Shown here in pieces: positions 1-9,822 of a DNA stretch of 64,000 bases; position 1 is the stretch's first letter; every line of letters starts with the position of its first letter. Source of the stretch: Parietichytrium sp. I65-24A (Eukaryota; Sar; Bigyra; Thraustochytrida; Thraustochytriidae); the NCBI GenBank assembly GCA_012862575.1, contig BLSF01000077.1:72390-136389 (forward strand), given 5' to 3'. Position numbers and translations under genes: made by a program. A model generated the notes under the pieces. It was not told where the DNA came from. It worked only from the letters and a program-made list of their open reading frames with translations, and did no database searches.

Positions 1-1230
1 CCATCCCACACTCAAAGATTTACATCTCTGACCAACGATAAGCTTGAGTGGGCTAAAACAGCAAAGAGCACTTGCGACATTCGCCTTTTGAAGTTAGTTA
101 CTTGGAAGCTTTTCTTTCCAACCTCTACTTCCCCACTTCCCTCTCAAAAAATCCTTTTTGGAAAATTTCCAAGTTGACAGAAGCCAAACTGATCTAACTG
201 ATCCGACCAATGTTTAGGCGTAACGACCGCTAGCAGAGCGCAGTGTGCACTAGTGCGTTGACGTAGCGTAGGGACTGCTACCGGTGGTGGTAGGTAGGGT
301 TGCAATATTGTTTAGGTGGTGGTGTAGGTGTAAGTGTACTAGACTAGATGTGAATGTGTGCAGTGTCAATTTTCAGAATCAGAAATTCACAATCAGAACA
401 ACAGTCGATCAATGAGCACGCAGTTTGTGCAAAAGTAGGAATGGTTGTTAGTTGTTTCTTGCGAGCAAAGCGGAGACTAACTTCTGGCAAAAGCATTTTG
501 CATTGCCATTTGACCTCGCTCCGGCCCTCAACAGACCGTGTGGGATCGATGTTTCGGAGAGTTTGAGAGTGCACTAACAGTGTTGTAGTTCCTTTCTGTC
601 ACACAGCTTTTGCAGCGGAGTTGAGCTCAGCTTGCAACTCCGCTTGCTTGGCCTTTTCGAACCGGTCGAATCGCCTTGCAGGGCTTGCGATCATTGTGGA
701 GCGCAGCGTAAAGCACGGTTCGACTTGTGGAAGCAGAACATAACTTTCCCCCCTTTGCATGTGAACGTGCAGTAGGACAAAGAACGAAGAATGGTTTCAT
801 GCTTCACACAGCTTGTCTTTGAGTTTGCTACGAAAGCTCAATGAGCTCCCTTCACTGTGTCCAGCTCAGAAACTTGGCAGCGCTGAAGCTTGGGGCAACC
901 GATTTTGACTTGAGGGGCAGGCGCGGACAGAAGTGATAGTCTATGCTAGCCAAGTCCAAGTCTCTTTTGGATTCCCCTGCCAGCACTTGAAAGATGAGAA
1001 AGAATCGGGAAAGATGCCGGGAGAGTAACAGAAATAGGTCGATGGGATTCCGATCGGCTGCCACAATCGGCTAACCCTCACAGGAAACCGCAGCAAGAGC
1101 GAGTCGGTGGAAAGTAAAGTTATGGGAAAATTGCTCGAAGAGTTTTGTTGTCACAGTAAGTAATCAAAGACGAGAGGGCCGTTCGCAATCCTGAACGGGT
1201 GGCAGGTAATAATCAGTCTCAGAGCGCTCA
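1..1230. other. Intergenic, left edge
   Basis: No reading frame here looks like a protein I can recognise. Short overlapping frames at about 344-574 on both strands show no conserved motif. It lies beyond the 3' end of the minus-strand coiled-coil gene, so part of it will be that gene's 3' UTR. Confidence 0.6.
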
Positions 1231-3641
1231 TCAGGCCTCCGCCTCCGAGAGCGTAGTTTTCAAAGCTTGCAAACTCCGACGCAAAAAGCGATACTTTTCC
1301 ACTAGGTTGTCCAAGGTAGTGTCTTCCAGTACTGTAAATTCTTCAGAGGTAGCATACGCTGCTGGCAAGCACTTGGAGCAGCAGCGAGCGTTGGTGGGCA
1401 AGACTAGAGATGGTGATTCCATGAGCTCGAAGCACTCCATGCAGGTGAGGTCGCCTTCCATGGCCCCATTCGCTTGCAACGCTGCATTAATGGCGTGACT
1501 CATCTTTACTTGGGATGCGCTCATCCGCTCCTCCTTTTCCCTAGCCCGAGCAACCTGATCATCAGCAAGTGTCAAGCGGTCGGAGGCGGTCATGATCTGT
1601 TGATTCTGTTCAGTAATTTTCTTCCTCGCTATCTCTAGCGCGCTCGCCAAGGTATCCACCTGGCGTTTCGCTTGCGACTCGCCAAGCTTTGAAATCCGTG
1701 CGACTTCTTCAAGCTGACCCAACTTGAATTGGTACTCCATCACTGTACAATTCATCTGATCCAGCTCGCCAGTTTGACGTAGCGCACTTTGTGACCTACT
1801 GTTCAACGCATCTTCCAATTCGGAAATCTTCTTTCGGAATAAGTCGCGCTCCTGCGACAATAACATCTTGTGTTTGTCCCTGGACTGAGCGACCTCCGTG
1901 CTGAGCTTGCCCACTTGCTCGTACAGCTTCGCTGCCTTGAGCCTTTCTTGCTGTAATTCGACGTCCCGTTCAGACAGACGGTGCTCATGTTGCCTCTTCA
2001 GGTCTTCCATCGAGCTGACCTGTGCCTCGAGCTGACCTATTCTTTCGCTCGCACTGTGGATCTGCGCCTTTCCTCGATGATCTGCATCGGCAAGTTTCCG
2101 CTTAATATCATCGGACTCGCGCTCCAAAGCTACCTGTAGCTTCACGCTCGCATCCAGCTTTGAATCCGCCAAGGCTGCCCTCTCCCGGGCGCTACCAAGC
2201 TCTGCTTCCAACTTTGCCAGCCGCTCGTCGCTCTCCATCTTTGATCCATGTGCCGAAGCTTCGAGGTCCTCCAGCGCCTTCTTATGTTCCGTGTCTTGCC
2301 GCCGGAGCTTGCTCTCCAGCGAGGCGACCTCCTTCGACCTCGCTTCGAGAGACTTTAAATGAATCTCGCGCTCTTTATGTAAAACTTCCTCCACGTCGCT
2401 GCACTGCTTTTCCAACACCGCAATTTGTTTACTTAGTTCGCGGCTGTTTGCAACATCTTGTTGATGTCTTTGTAAGCTTTCAATTCGACTCTCAGATGCT
2501 TCAACCTGTGCACTTTTCTGCGCAATTGTTTGTTCCATTTTCACAGTCTTGGCCATCAAACTTTCCTCCCGAGCTTGCGAACGAGACAGCTCTTGTTTCG
2601 TTCGCTCGAGCTCCACGAGAGCCTCCTTGAGTCGAAGCTGAGTGGCCTCCAACACCCCAAAGCGCTCGTCGCTGCTGTCATTGGAACCCGATTCAGCTCG
2701 AGTATTTGAGATGCTCGGCTTTTCGCAAGCTGTCGTTCCTTCCGGTTTATTCTTTACCTCTGTGTCAGCGCCAGCCGCACCTGTGCCTCCGTGGAAATCC
2801 GGGCCTTTGTTTAGTAGGCTCGACCCTGCCCTCCGAAGCGCCTGCTCTTTGACCCATTCCTTCTTTTCGCTTTGCAAAACTTCCACCTCCCTCTGAGTCT
2901 CCCCAAGAGTGAGCTTCAAATGAGTAACAACTTGATTCGTGGAGTCTAGTTGCGCTTGAAGCCTGCGCTTTTCCTGCAACGAGGAGCGAGCAAACTCCTC
3001 GAGCCTCGCATTAGCCGCGCGATCTTCTTTCTCCAAACTCGCCAAAACCGACTCCACTGTGCTACGAAGCTTTTCAAGCATCGGCCCGTGGGCTGCGGCG
3101 TCATTTGTGGCACTAGGCTTAGATGGCTGTTCGCTCCTGCGGCGCAAGATGGCGGCAAACAAGTCTTTGTTCTTCCGCAGCTGTCCGAGCGCTTGTTCCT
3201 CTTGGTCAGGGACTTTGGACAGGCCGATGATCACGCCCTGCAGCTGAGCGATCTGAGCGCGCTGCTCTGCCAACTTCGCTGATCCGAGCACTTCACCGAC
3301 TTTGGAGCCCTTCTTCTTGTCGCCGATCCTCTCCAGGATCAACTGCGCTCTCTGAGCCTTTGGCGAGGCAAGCCTCTCACCGGCATCCTCGCCGCGCACA
3401 TCGCGATGTGGCAAGGCATCAAGGACACCGTGTCGCATCCGATTGCGCGAATTATCAACCACCATGTGGCCAGTCTTGAGCAATGCGTCCGCGAGAGCGC
3501 AGACTTGCTGCAAGCTCGCACCCAGCTCGAAAGCGAGCAGCTCACGTGCCTGAAGTCTTCTTGCTATGTAAACCTTTGGTCAAAGCTAGCGAAGGAAAGG
3601 AGACAACAGATCCCTACGAGTGCTGGCAGTTCGGCTGGCAT
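1231..3641 (-). CDS. Long coiled-coil protein with degenerate RING-like C-terminus
   Basis: Predicted join of exon 1 (3641-3618) and exon 2 (3549-1231), about 780 residues. The long frame opens at a TTG with no nearby ATG, but a 68-nt GT-AG intron (3617-3550) joins an ATG at 3641 to it in phase 0, giving MPAELPAL followed by ARELLAFELG. Most of the protein is heptad-rich alpha helix with many Glu, Lys, Gln and Leu residues, as in cytoskeletal or centrosomal scaffolds. Near the C-terminus is a Cys-rich patch (CMEC, then CCSKC about 15 residues later) resembling the first half of a RING finger; the second zinc-binding half is not evident, and the patch is followed by a helical tail (LVEKYRFLRRSLQALK). 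A Bre1-like E3 ligase was considered, but the incomplete RING makes ligase activity doubtful. Role unknown; a structural role is my inference. Confidence 0.75.
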
Positions 3642-4773
3642 TTGCCCGCCAGTCAAATTCTCTGTGAATGTGTAAAGATGCGAAACTTGCATTATAAAAC
3701 TCAAGCTCTGTGTTGGCACCGGGTGTACTCAAGTATCTGGAGTTGCAATCGCCGCGGTCATGGCGACTCGAGTCGCAACTACATGCTCATGCTCATGCTC
3801 GTGCTCATGCTCGTGCCCACGTTCCCACACCAGCTGGAAACAACAGCACATCGCAGTTCCACGCTGGCTGTGAACACCATCAAGGCGGAGAGCTCAGATC
3901 AAATTCCCTGTCAATACATCTAACAACCACCTGCATTTGCTTGTACACTTGGCGTTCGTTCCAATCAAAATAACCTCAAAAAATTAGACGGAGAAAAAAG
4001 AAAAGACCTTTTAGAAATATATCCGTTACCGGTCATTTTTGCCAGTGCTGTGTTTACAAAATACAATAGCAAATATTTTTTTAGGGCAGTAAATTATAAC
4101 GCTGAGACCGTAGAACATGGCGAAAGCAGACGTCCATTTTAGAGCGATTGCGGTCAGTTCGGGCTGGCTTTGGAGGCTTGGCTATCTGTGAGTTCAGAGC
4201 CAGAGACGTTCTCGCAGCGCTGTTCTGCAACTCGGCCAGTGACTCACTGTCGACCCTCAAAGGACAGTAAGAAAGTAAAATACTCACAACTGACATGCTT
4301 GGCTCGTTGTTATCAGCTCTTGTTTCGTTGCCGTGCTCTTCGGGTAGAGCCAGATCAAGAGAACGGGTCACTAGAGCCGGTGACAAGCACTGCTGTGAAG
4401 GCTTCGCCTGTAAAGTAGGTTTTGATAGGCATTTTTGTCTGCATAGGAAGATTGACTTTCTTGTGCGGGGACAGTGGCCCCGGGAACAAGCTCCAGCGCA
4501 CTTTGCAAGATGACAGTCAGTGCCTGCAACTTGAGCTGAGATTTTCCAACATTTTCTTTGCGCTAATGTTTCGGAGATTTTGGTGAATTCTCTTCGATAG
4601 GGGAAGCTATTGTAGATCGCAAGGGTTAGAAGAGTCTTCAGACCCAGCACACCATACACTAGCTGTGCGTCAGAAGCATCGAAGAAAGCTCATCAGATAG
4701 GTTGGCAGTCACGACTGCGTGGAGGAAGCGGTTGCCCCGCTTTAGCCGCGAAGCAAGGGCACGGTTCTCTGCA
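3642..4773. other. Divergent intergenic region with short codon-like repeat
   Basis: Spacer between the 5' ends of the minus-strand coiled-coil gene and the plus-strand kinesin, so it should hold two divergent promoters. At about 3783-3822 there is a short ATGCTC/GTGCTC hexanucleotide repeat. A 192-codon minus-strand frame (4081-4659) opens with GTG and has no recognisable features. Confidence 0.5.
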
Positions 4774-7064
4774 ATGATTCGTGCAGTAGTTCGAGTGCGC
4801 AAATGCTCAAGCGAAGCGCCTGCGGTAATTGCAAATGCGAGCTCCAGTGAGAGCGGACAGGGGCGCGGAGAGTTTGTGCAGATTGGTGGGCGAAGTTTTG
4901 GGGTATCTGCGTGCGTGGACGGGACACAGAGGGATGTATTCGAGGCTGCCGATGGAGCTAAATTAGTGCGGCATGCTCTTGATGGCTATGCCGCAACAGT
5001 CTTTTCATTTGGTCAGACTGGAGCTGGGAAAACTTACGTAAGTTGTGAGGTCGGAAGAAATTCTCCTTCCCCAGATCGGAGCCACACCTAACCGATTTCT
5101 TTCGCACAGTCGATGTTTGGAACAACGGGAACTGATGGGTAAGTTCTTCAGACGTTGTTGGAGGGTTTGTTTTTTTTGCAAAAATCTATTTCTCACATTT
5201 TTTGCCCATACGATGGCCACGGCTGCTTCCGGGCTCACATCGGCGATGTAGCTGTTTTGGTCTGTCCATTGAGACTTTGTATCGCGCACTCGAGACGCCA
5301 GAGTATCAGAATGTCTCCATAAAATTGAGCAGCGTTGAAATTTTCAACGAAAAAGTGATTGACTTGCTCGGGACTCTGGACAGTTCAAAGCCGCACAAGG
5401 TGAGGCACAAGGAGCCGGAATCATTGGGTTTGCAGTGGTCTGCTCGCGAAAATGGCTTCATCGTGAAAGGGGCAACATTTGTCGAATGCAAAACGAAACA
5501 AGTTGCGCTGGATATGTTGAAGCTCACAATGTCGACAAGACGAGTAGGTTCACACCGGATGAATTCGAGATCAAACAGAAGTCACTGTATTACATTTATT
5601 TACATCAGCAACCCGGAACAGAGCACTTTTGGCAAATTGACATTTTGCGACCTTGCTGGTTCTGAGAGACTGAAAAAGACTGAAAGTACTGATCCGAAAG
5701 TCTCTGGACATATTAACAAGTCTTTGTTTACTCTCAGTAAGGTGATACGCTGCATCGAAAAGAAAGTCCGGGCTCCCTTTCGCGATAGTGCGCTCACGAA
5801 AGTACTCTGCTCATCTCTTGGCGGAACAAGTATGGCCACTCTCATCGCATGTGTCTCAGATCGGGAAGATGACGTGTCTGAATCAATCCGTACCCTCCAA
5901 TTCGCTTCGCGTACCATGAAAATCGAGAATCACCCAGTTGTGCACCGAAGCAAGCACGAGCAGCTTGTTCACGAGCTGAAAACCAAGATAAGAGACCTAG
6001 AAACGCAGAACGCGATTCTTCTAAAAGCTCTTGAAGAAAAGGAAGTGGAGTTAGAGCAGCGTGAAAAATTGGTGGAGGAACAACTGGAAAGTCTCAAATC
6101 GAGCAGCGACGTGAAGCAGGAAAACACAGCTGCCGAAACCGACCATTTGTACTCAAGCGAAAGTTGGTGCACGGAGAGCGACGATGAGGAGAATGGTGAC
6201 GATGTTCCGGAAGAGAACGATTCGCCCAAGGACGGAGGTCCTGCAGATTTTGAGGACAACCCGCATCGACTGGGAAAACCAAATCAAGGAACTGAGAATG
6301 ACCAGAAGGTGGCATTCGAACCACATGGCTCACGGAACTCGAATGAGGCAGAAGACACTCAAATGAAAGCATACTTGACAAACTTCCTTCATAGTTATTT
6401 ACAAGCGAAGACAGCCTCGCGACCAGTCCAAGATGAGGCGCAGTACCAGCAGAACGAAATAACGACTCGGGCGAGTCCACACTCCAACCTTCGAAGTGAA
6501 GCTATTCGCATTCCTCAGACCTGGTCAATGACACAAAATGTCAACGGTAGCGCTGTGCCTGCTGCGAGCGTTTCAAAAGCATCGGTCCCGGAGATTCCCT
6601 CGCGATCTGTTGGCGTCAGTCCCCGGACAAAGCGAATACTCAAGCCAAACCAAAGTAAAGGACGGTCCAGCGCTCGGACAACTCAAGTAAAAGGCTTTGA
6701 TCAGTACAATAGACGTGGCGAATCACACACGGAATCTCGTTACGAGCCAGAAATTCAGTTTCATTCGGAAGATTTGGGGTGGGGGGTCGCTGGGGAAGAT
6801 GTCTCTGCAGGTCCTCTGTCCAGTAGTGTCAAAATTCCGGACATCCAATCTCACAAGATCTCGGTTGTGACTTTAGCAAGTCCAACAAAGCGTAAAGGCA
6901 TTCGAAAACCTGTGAGACATTCCTCTAAAAGTCCACAAAAACGCAGTGGGATGAGATTGCAAATTCCATCTGTAAGCGAGCAAGAGAAGCAAAACATGAA
7001 ATCCGTCCTTTCTTCATGGATGTCAAATCATCGAAACAGAAACTCTGACTCATTTTGCTATTGA
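4774..7064 (+). CDS. Kinesin motor protein, three exons
   Basis: Exons 4774-5037, 5110-5138 and 5252-7064 join in frame to 701 residues; introns of 72 and 113 nt have GTAAGT donors. The motor domain starts at the N-terminus (VVRVRK). It contains the P-loop GQTGAGKTY, which continues across introns 1 and 2 as SMFGTTGTDG, then switch I (NSRSNRSH), switch II (DLAGSERLKKT) and INKSLFTLSKVI, followed by RTLQFASRTMKIEN. All nucleotide-binding motifs are intact, so an active plus-strand-encoded microtubule motor is expected. A coiled coil follows (about residues 270-320), then a long acidic and Ser/Arg-rich tail without a recognised domain. ATG 4774 was chosen because it precedes the conserved first strand closely; an in-frame ATG at 4702 would add 24 residues. 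Kinesin subfamily is not assigned. Confidence 0.92.
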
Positions 7065-7548
7065 ATTGATTGTATTATAAAAATATTGTTCGCACATGAA
7101 AATCAACTCTCACGTTCAGCATTCCAGCATCAAAACAGTACAGAATAGAATCTGTTCAGGGTACCACGAATCCAGCAAAGCAACTGGAGTTTGCCATCCC
7201 TACGCGGGAGAACCTCTGTACAGAACTTTGCAGCAACGTATCTCACACCAGAAAACACGGGTGAGTCAACAGTTGTAAACCCAGGCATCGATTTGCCTTC
7301 TTGAAGGTAAAGTTTTCGCCCTGCCTTTCAAGTCGGAGTTCTCGCCGAGTGAGCAGCCGGAATATCCGGAGTTGATTTGTCAGTGTAGACATATTGAGAA
7401 GCACGCTATAAGCCGAGTGGATGGCTTTTCTAACCTGGCATGTAAAGAATAGGACTTGAGCTTTATAGTTGCTCCAAGCGAAAAGAGGGAGTGAACGAAG
7501 ATTTGCGAGTCTGAAATTAAATTTGTCGAGAGCGATTTACATTTACTG
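7065..7548. other. Convergent spacer
   Basis: Lies between the 3' ends of the kinesin (+) and the PH-domain gene (-). It would contain two 3' UTRs; no gene is seen. Confidence 0.6.
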
Positions 7549-8808
7549 TTAGTCCCAACTCTCGTCAATCCAAGCTGGATCTCCTCTTCGCGACGATCTC
7601 TCGCGCTGAGGGATATGTTTGTTGGCCAAGGTTGGGGAGGTTGGGATGTTTTTAGACTTGGACTTTGTTGAAGATGACTTTTTGCCCGGCATTGAGCGTT
7701 GTCTGGAGCTGGCACTGGATATTCCCAGGGTTGCGCGAAATTCCTCATCGTCCTCGCTATCGTCTTCAAGACCAGCGAGGAGGTTAAGCCCTTTGTTAAT
7801 TTGGTCGCTCTCAGGAACTTCAGTGCCTCTTTTGCTACGGCGTGGGTTTTGACTTGCATTGTTGCTTCCTTCAGACTCTTTACTCTCAAACTCCTCATCG
7901 CTAACGTAAGCTTCCATGGTAATAATATCCTCGGTCTTTTTCGAAGCCTTCTTCTTGGGAGGGATCTTAGGCTTTTCGTTTTGGCCCTTTGACCTTCTTG
8001 GGGCGTCTGCCTCCTTGGAGCTCGTCAGTAGTGAGCTTGGTTTGCTCGTTGCTTTGCTGGGCGCGACTTCTTTTTGAGCCTGATCATCGCCACTTTCCTC
8101 GACCTCCGTTCCTGGGCTCGGCTTCTCTTTTGCCGAGGACTTGGACAAAGACGATCGCTTAGAGGACTTTTTGGAAGACGACGTCGAAGGCGACGAGCCT
8201 GATGCGGGGGAAGACTTCTTCGACTTCTTCTTTGAGCGCTTGACCTTTGTCTCCCTTGTCGGGCTGGCGTCGAATAAAGGAGATTTTTCGGCCTGCATCT
8301 CGCTCCTTTGCACGCTCTGTTGCAGATCCAACTTTTGGAGAGTTTGCTCGATCCGCTCCATGATGTGATCTCGAGTGTCGACGGCGGTGAGCGGCTTTGC
8401 GATCTCTCTCAAGGTTTCTTTGCCGTTTCTTTCGGTCCATATCTCCATACGCCTACGTAGCTCGCGGACCCAAAGCTTTGCCTCGTCTCTTGAAGGCGTT
8501 CGGATGACCAGTCGCCTCGACCGAGCGTCAATTTCGATGCTGTACGTTCCGTACTCGTCCCTGTTAAAGCTATCCTCAAGGCGAGACTCGCTGTTGAGCA
8601 CCCTGATGCGCAGCACTTGTTGAAAGTTGATAATACCGCTCGGAGCCTCTCCAGAGTAAGGATCAGCGCTCTTGAACCACTTGATGCGATCCTTCACAAT
8701 GACAAAGTACCTTTTGCTCCATGCCTTTGTCAGGTGCCGCGACACCAAGCTCGTTTCATGCGAGCTTCGAAGCTTATAGAACCATCCCTTGACCTGATTG
8801 TTCGCCAT
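7549..8808 (-). CDS. PH-domain protein with Ser/Lys-rich tail
   Basis: 419 residues from ATG 8808; the frame stays open upstream to about 8925, but the upstream residues look non-coding and the domain starts directly after MANNQ. An N-terminal pleckstrin-homology domain spans about residues 5-118: VKGWFYKLRS, KRYFVIVKDRIKWF, and the closing helix with the invariant Trp (AKLWVRELRRRMEIW). PH domains bind phosphoinositides or proteins at membranes. After residue 160 the sequence is low-complexity and alternates Ser, Lys, Pro and acidic stretches, probably disordered. The stop lies 484 bp from the kinesin stop, in convergent orientation. No catalytic domain is seen; a membrane adaptor role is inferred. 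Confidence 0.85.
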   Translation of the reverse strand: MANNQVKGWFYKLRSSHETSLVSRHLTKAWSKRYFVIVKDRIKWFKSADPYSGEAPSGIINFQQVLRIRVLNSESRLEDSFNRDEYGTYSIEIDARSRRLVIRTPSRDEAKLWVRELRRRMEIWTERNGKETLREIAKPLTAVDTRDHIMERIEQTLQKLDLQQSVQRSEMQAEKSPLFDASPTRETKVKRSKKKSKKSSPASGSSPSTSSSKKSSKRSSLSKSSAKEKPSPGTEVEESGDDQAQKEVAPSKATSKPSSLLTSSKEADAPRRSKGQNEKPKIPPKKKASKKTEDIITMEAYVSDEEFESKESEGSNNASQNPRRSKRGTEVPESDQINKGLNLLAGLEDDSEDDEEFRATLGISSASSRQRSMPGKKSSSTKSKSKNIPTSPTLANKHIPQRERSSRRGDPAWIDESWD

Positions 8809-9822
8809 GTTGTCTCTCGATCCTGGTGCGCTGCCTGAGTTACTCTCGCGCTTGCATCCCTTTGTGCTCCACCCTCCGGATCTCTGGCTCTGGCGCAGGC
8901 ACTTGCGACGAGCGCGCCAACGCAAAGCTCGATCTGCCTGTTAGTGACAAAGCTTCCTGCCACCGCCCTGCCCTGATTCGGTCTTGCCGATGCTGCGGAA
9001 GGTTGCGTTTCGATCGATCGATCGACCGAGCAAGTAAGCGGCTCCGCTGTGGTTTGTTTTCTGTACACAATGCAAACTTTACATCCGCTACCCAATGCAA
9101 TTGCAACGCCTCCCTAACGACAACTTTCAATTCATTATGAACATTGACTGTGAATGAAATGATGTGAGATGGAACGAGGGTTCACAGCAAGTACATAGGG
9201 CCGACTTTCCTAGCAGTGTACTTCACTATGTAAAAATTTTTTCGCCATAGGAGTTGAGCTCTTATACTTATCTATGTGATACCATAGCGTCTGAGTCTGA
9301 GATCGTGGTTGTCAACGGATCCGAACTCGTATATCTTCGAGTTGGACAAGTCCAAGTTCAAGTTGTTAGTACTGTCACCGGTAACTTGTGGAGTTTGGCA
9401 ATTTCGACGGAGCTGGCAGCCATGTGCACGTGCGAAGGTCCGTTACCTGGCCAGCCACAGATAGTTAGAGTGATTGTGCTGAAGGTTTTGCCACCTGATA
9501 ATGCATTCATTTGATTGAAAGAGTTGTACTAGTGGCTAGCTCTAGCAGATTCAGAATGTGACCCCAGAGCATATCTGAGAGCCATAGCTTTGCAGGTAAT
9601 TCTGACTTGTGATGCTGAAGACTCTCGTGCATCGCAGTGCTTGATGCCGAGTTTGAAACGACACGCACACGAGTCACGAGTCATGGCCGGGTCTGTTGAG
9701 CTTCGGATGGAACATGTTTCTAAATATTCTAAATTGCCGATCTGGTAGTCAGGAGGGGAAGGAATTATGAAGTGGAAAGGAGTGAACATGCTTTACAATT
9801 AATCATTGAGCGTATGGCTGCT
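8809..9822. other. Intergenic spacer
   Basis: Contains the promoter of the PH-domain gene, with a short ATCG repeat near 9010-9025, and the 3' flank of the large VASt gene. A 96-codon minus frame (8840-9130) and an 86-codon plus frame (9254-9514) show nothing recognisable. A TGACTGTGAAT motif lies at 9145-9155. Confidence 0.5.

Noticed and set aside
1231-3465. Bre1-like E3 ubiquitin ligase identity for the first gene
   Set aside because: Only the first zinc-binding half of a RING is visible, and no histone-related region is seen.
4081-4659. 192-codon minus-strand frame between the coiled-coil gene and the kinesin
   Set aside because: It opens with GTG, has no motif and lies in the divergent promoter region; low-complexity and no conserved features.
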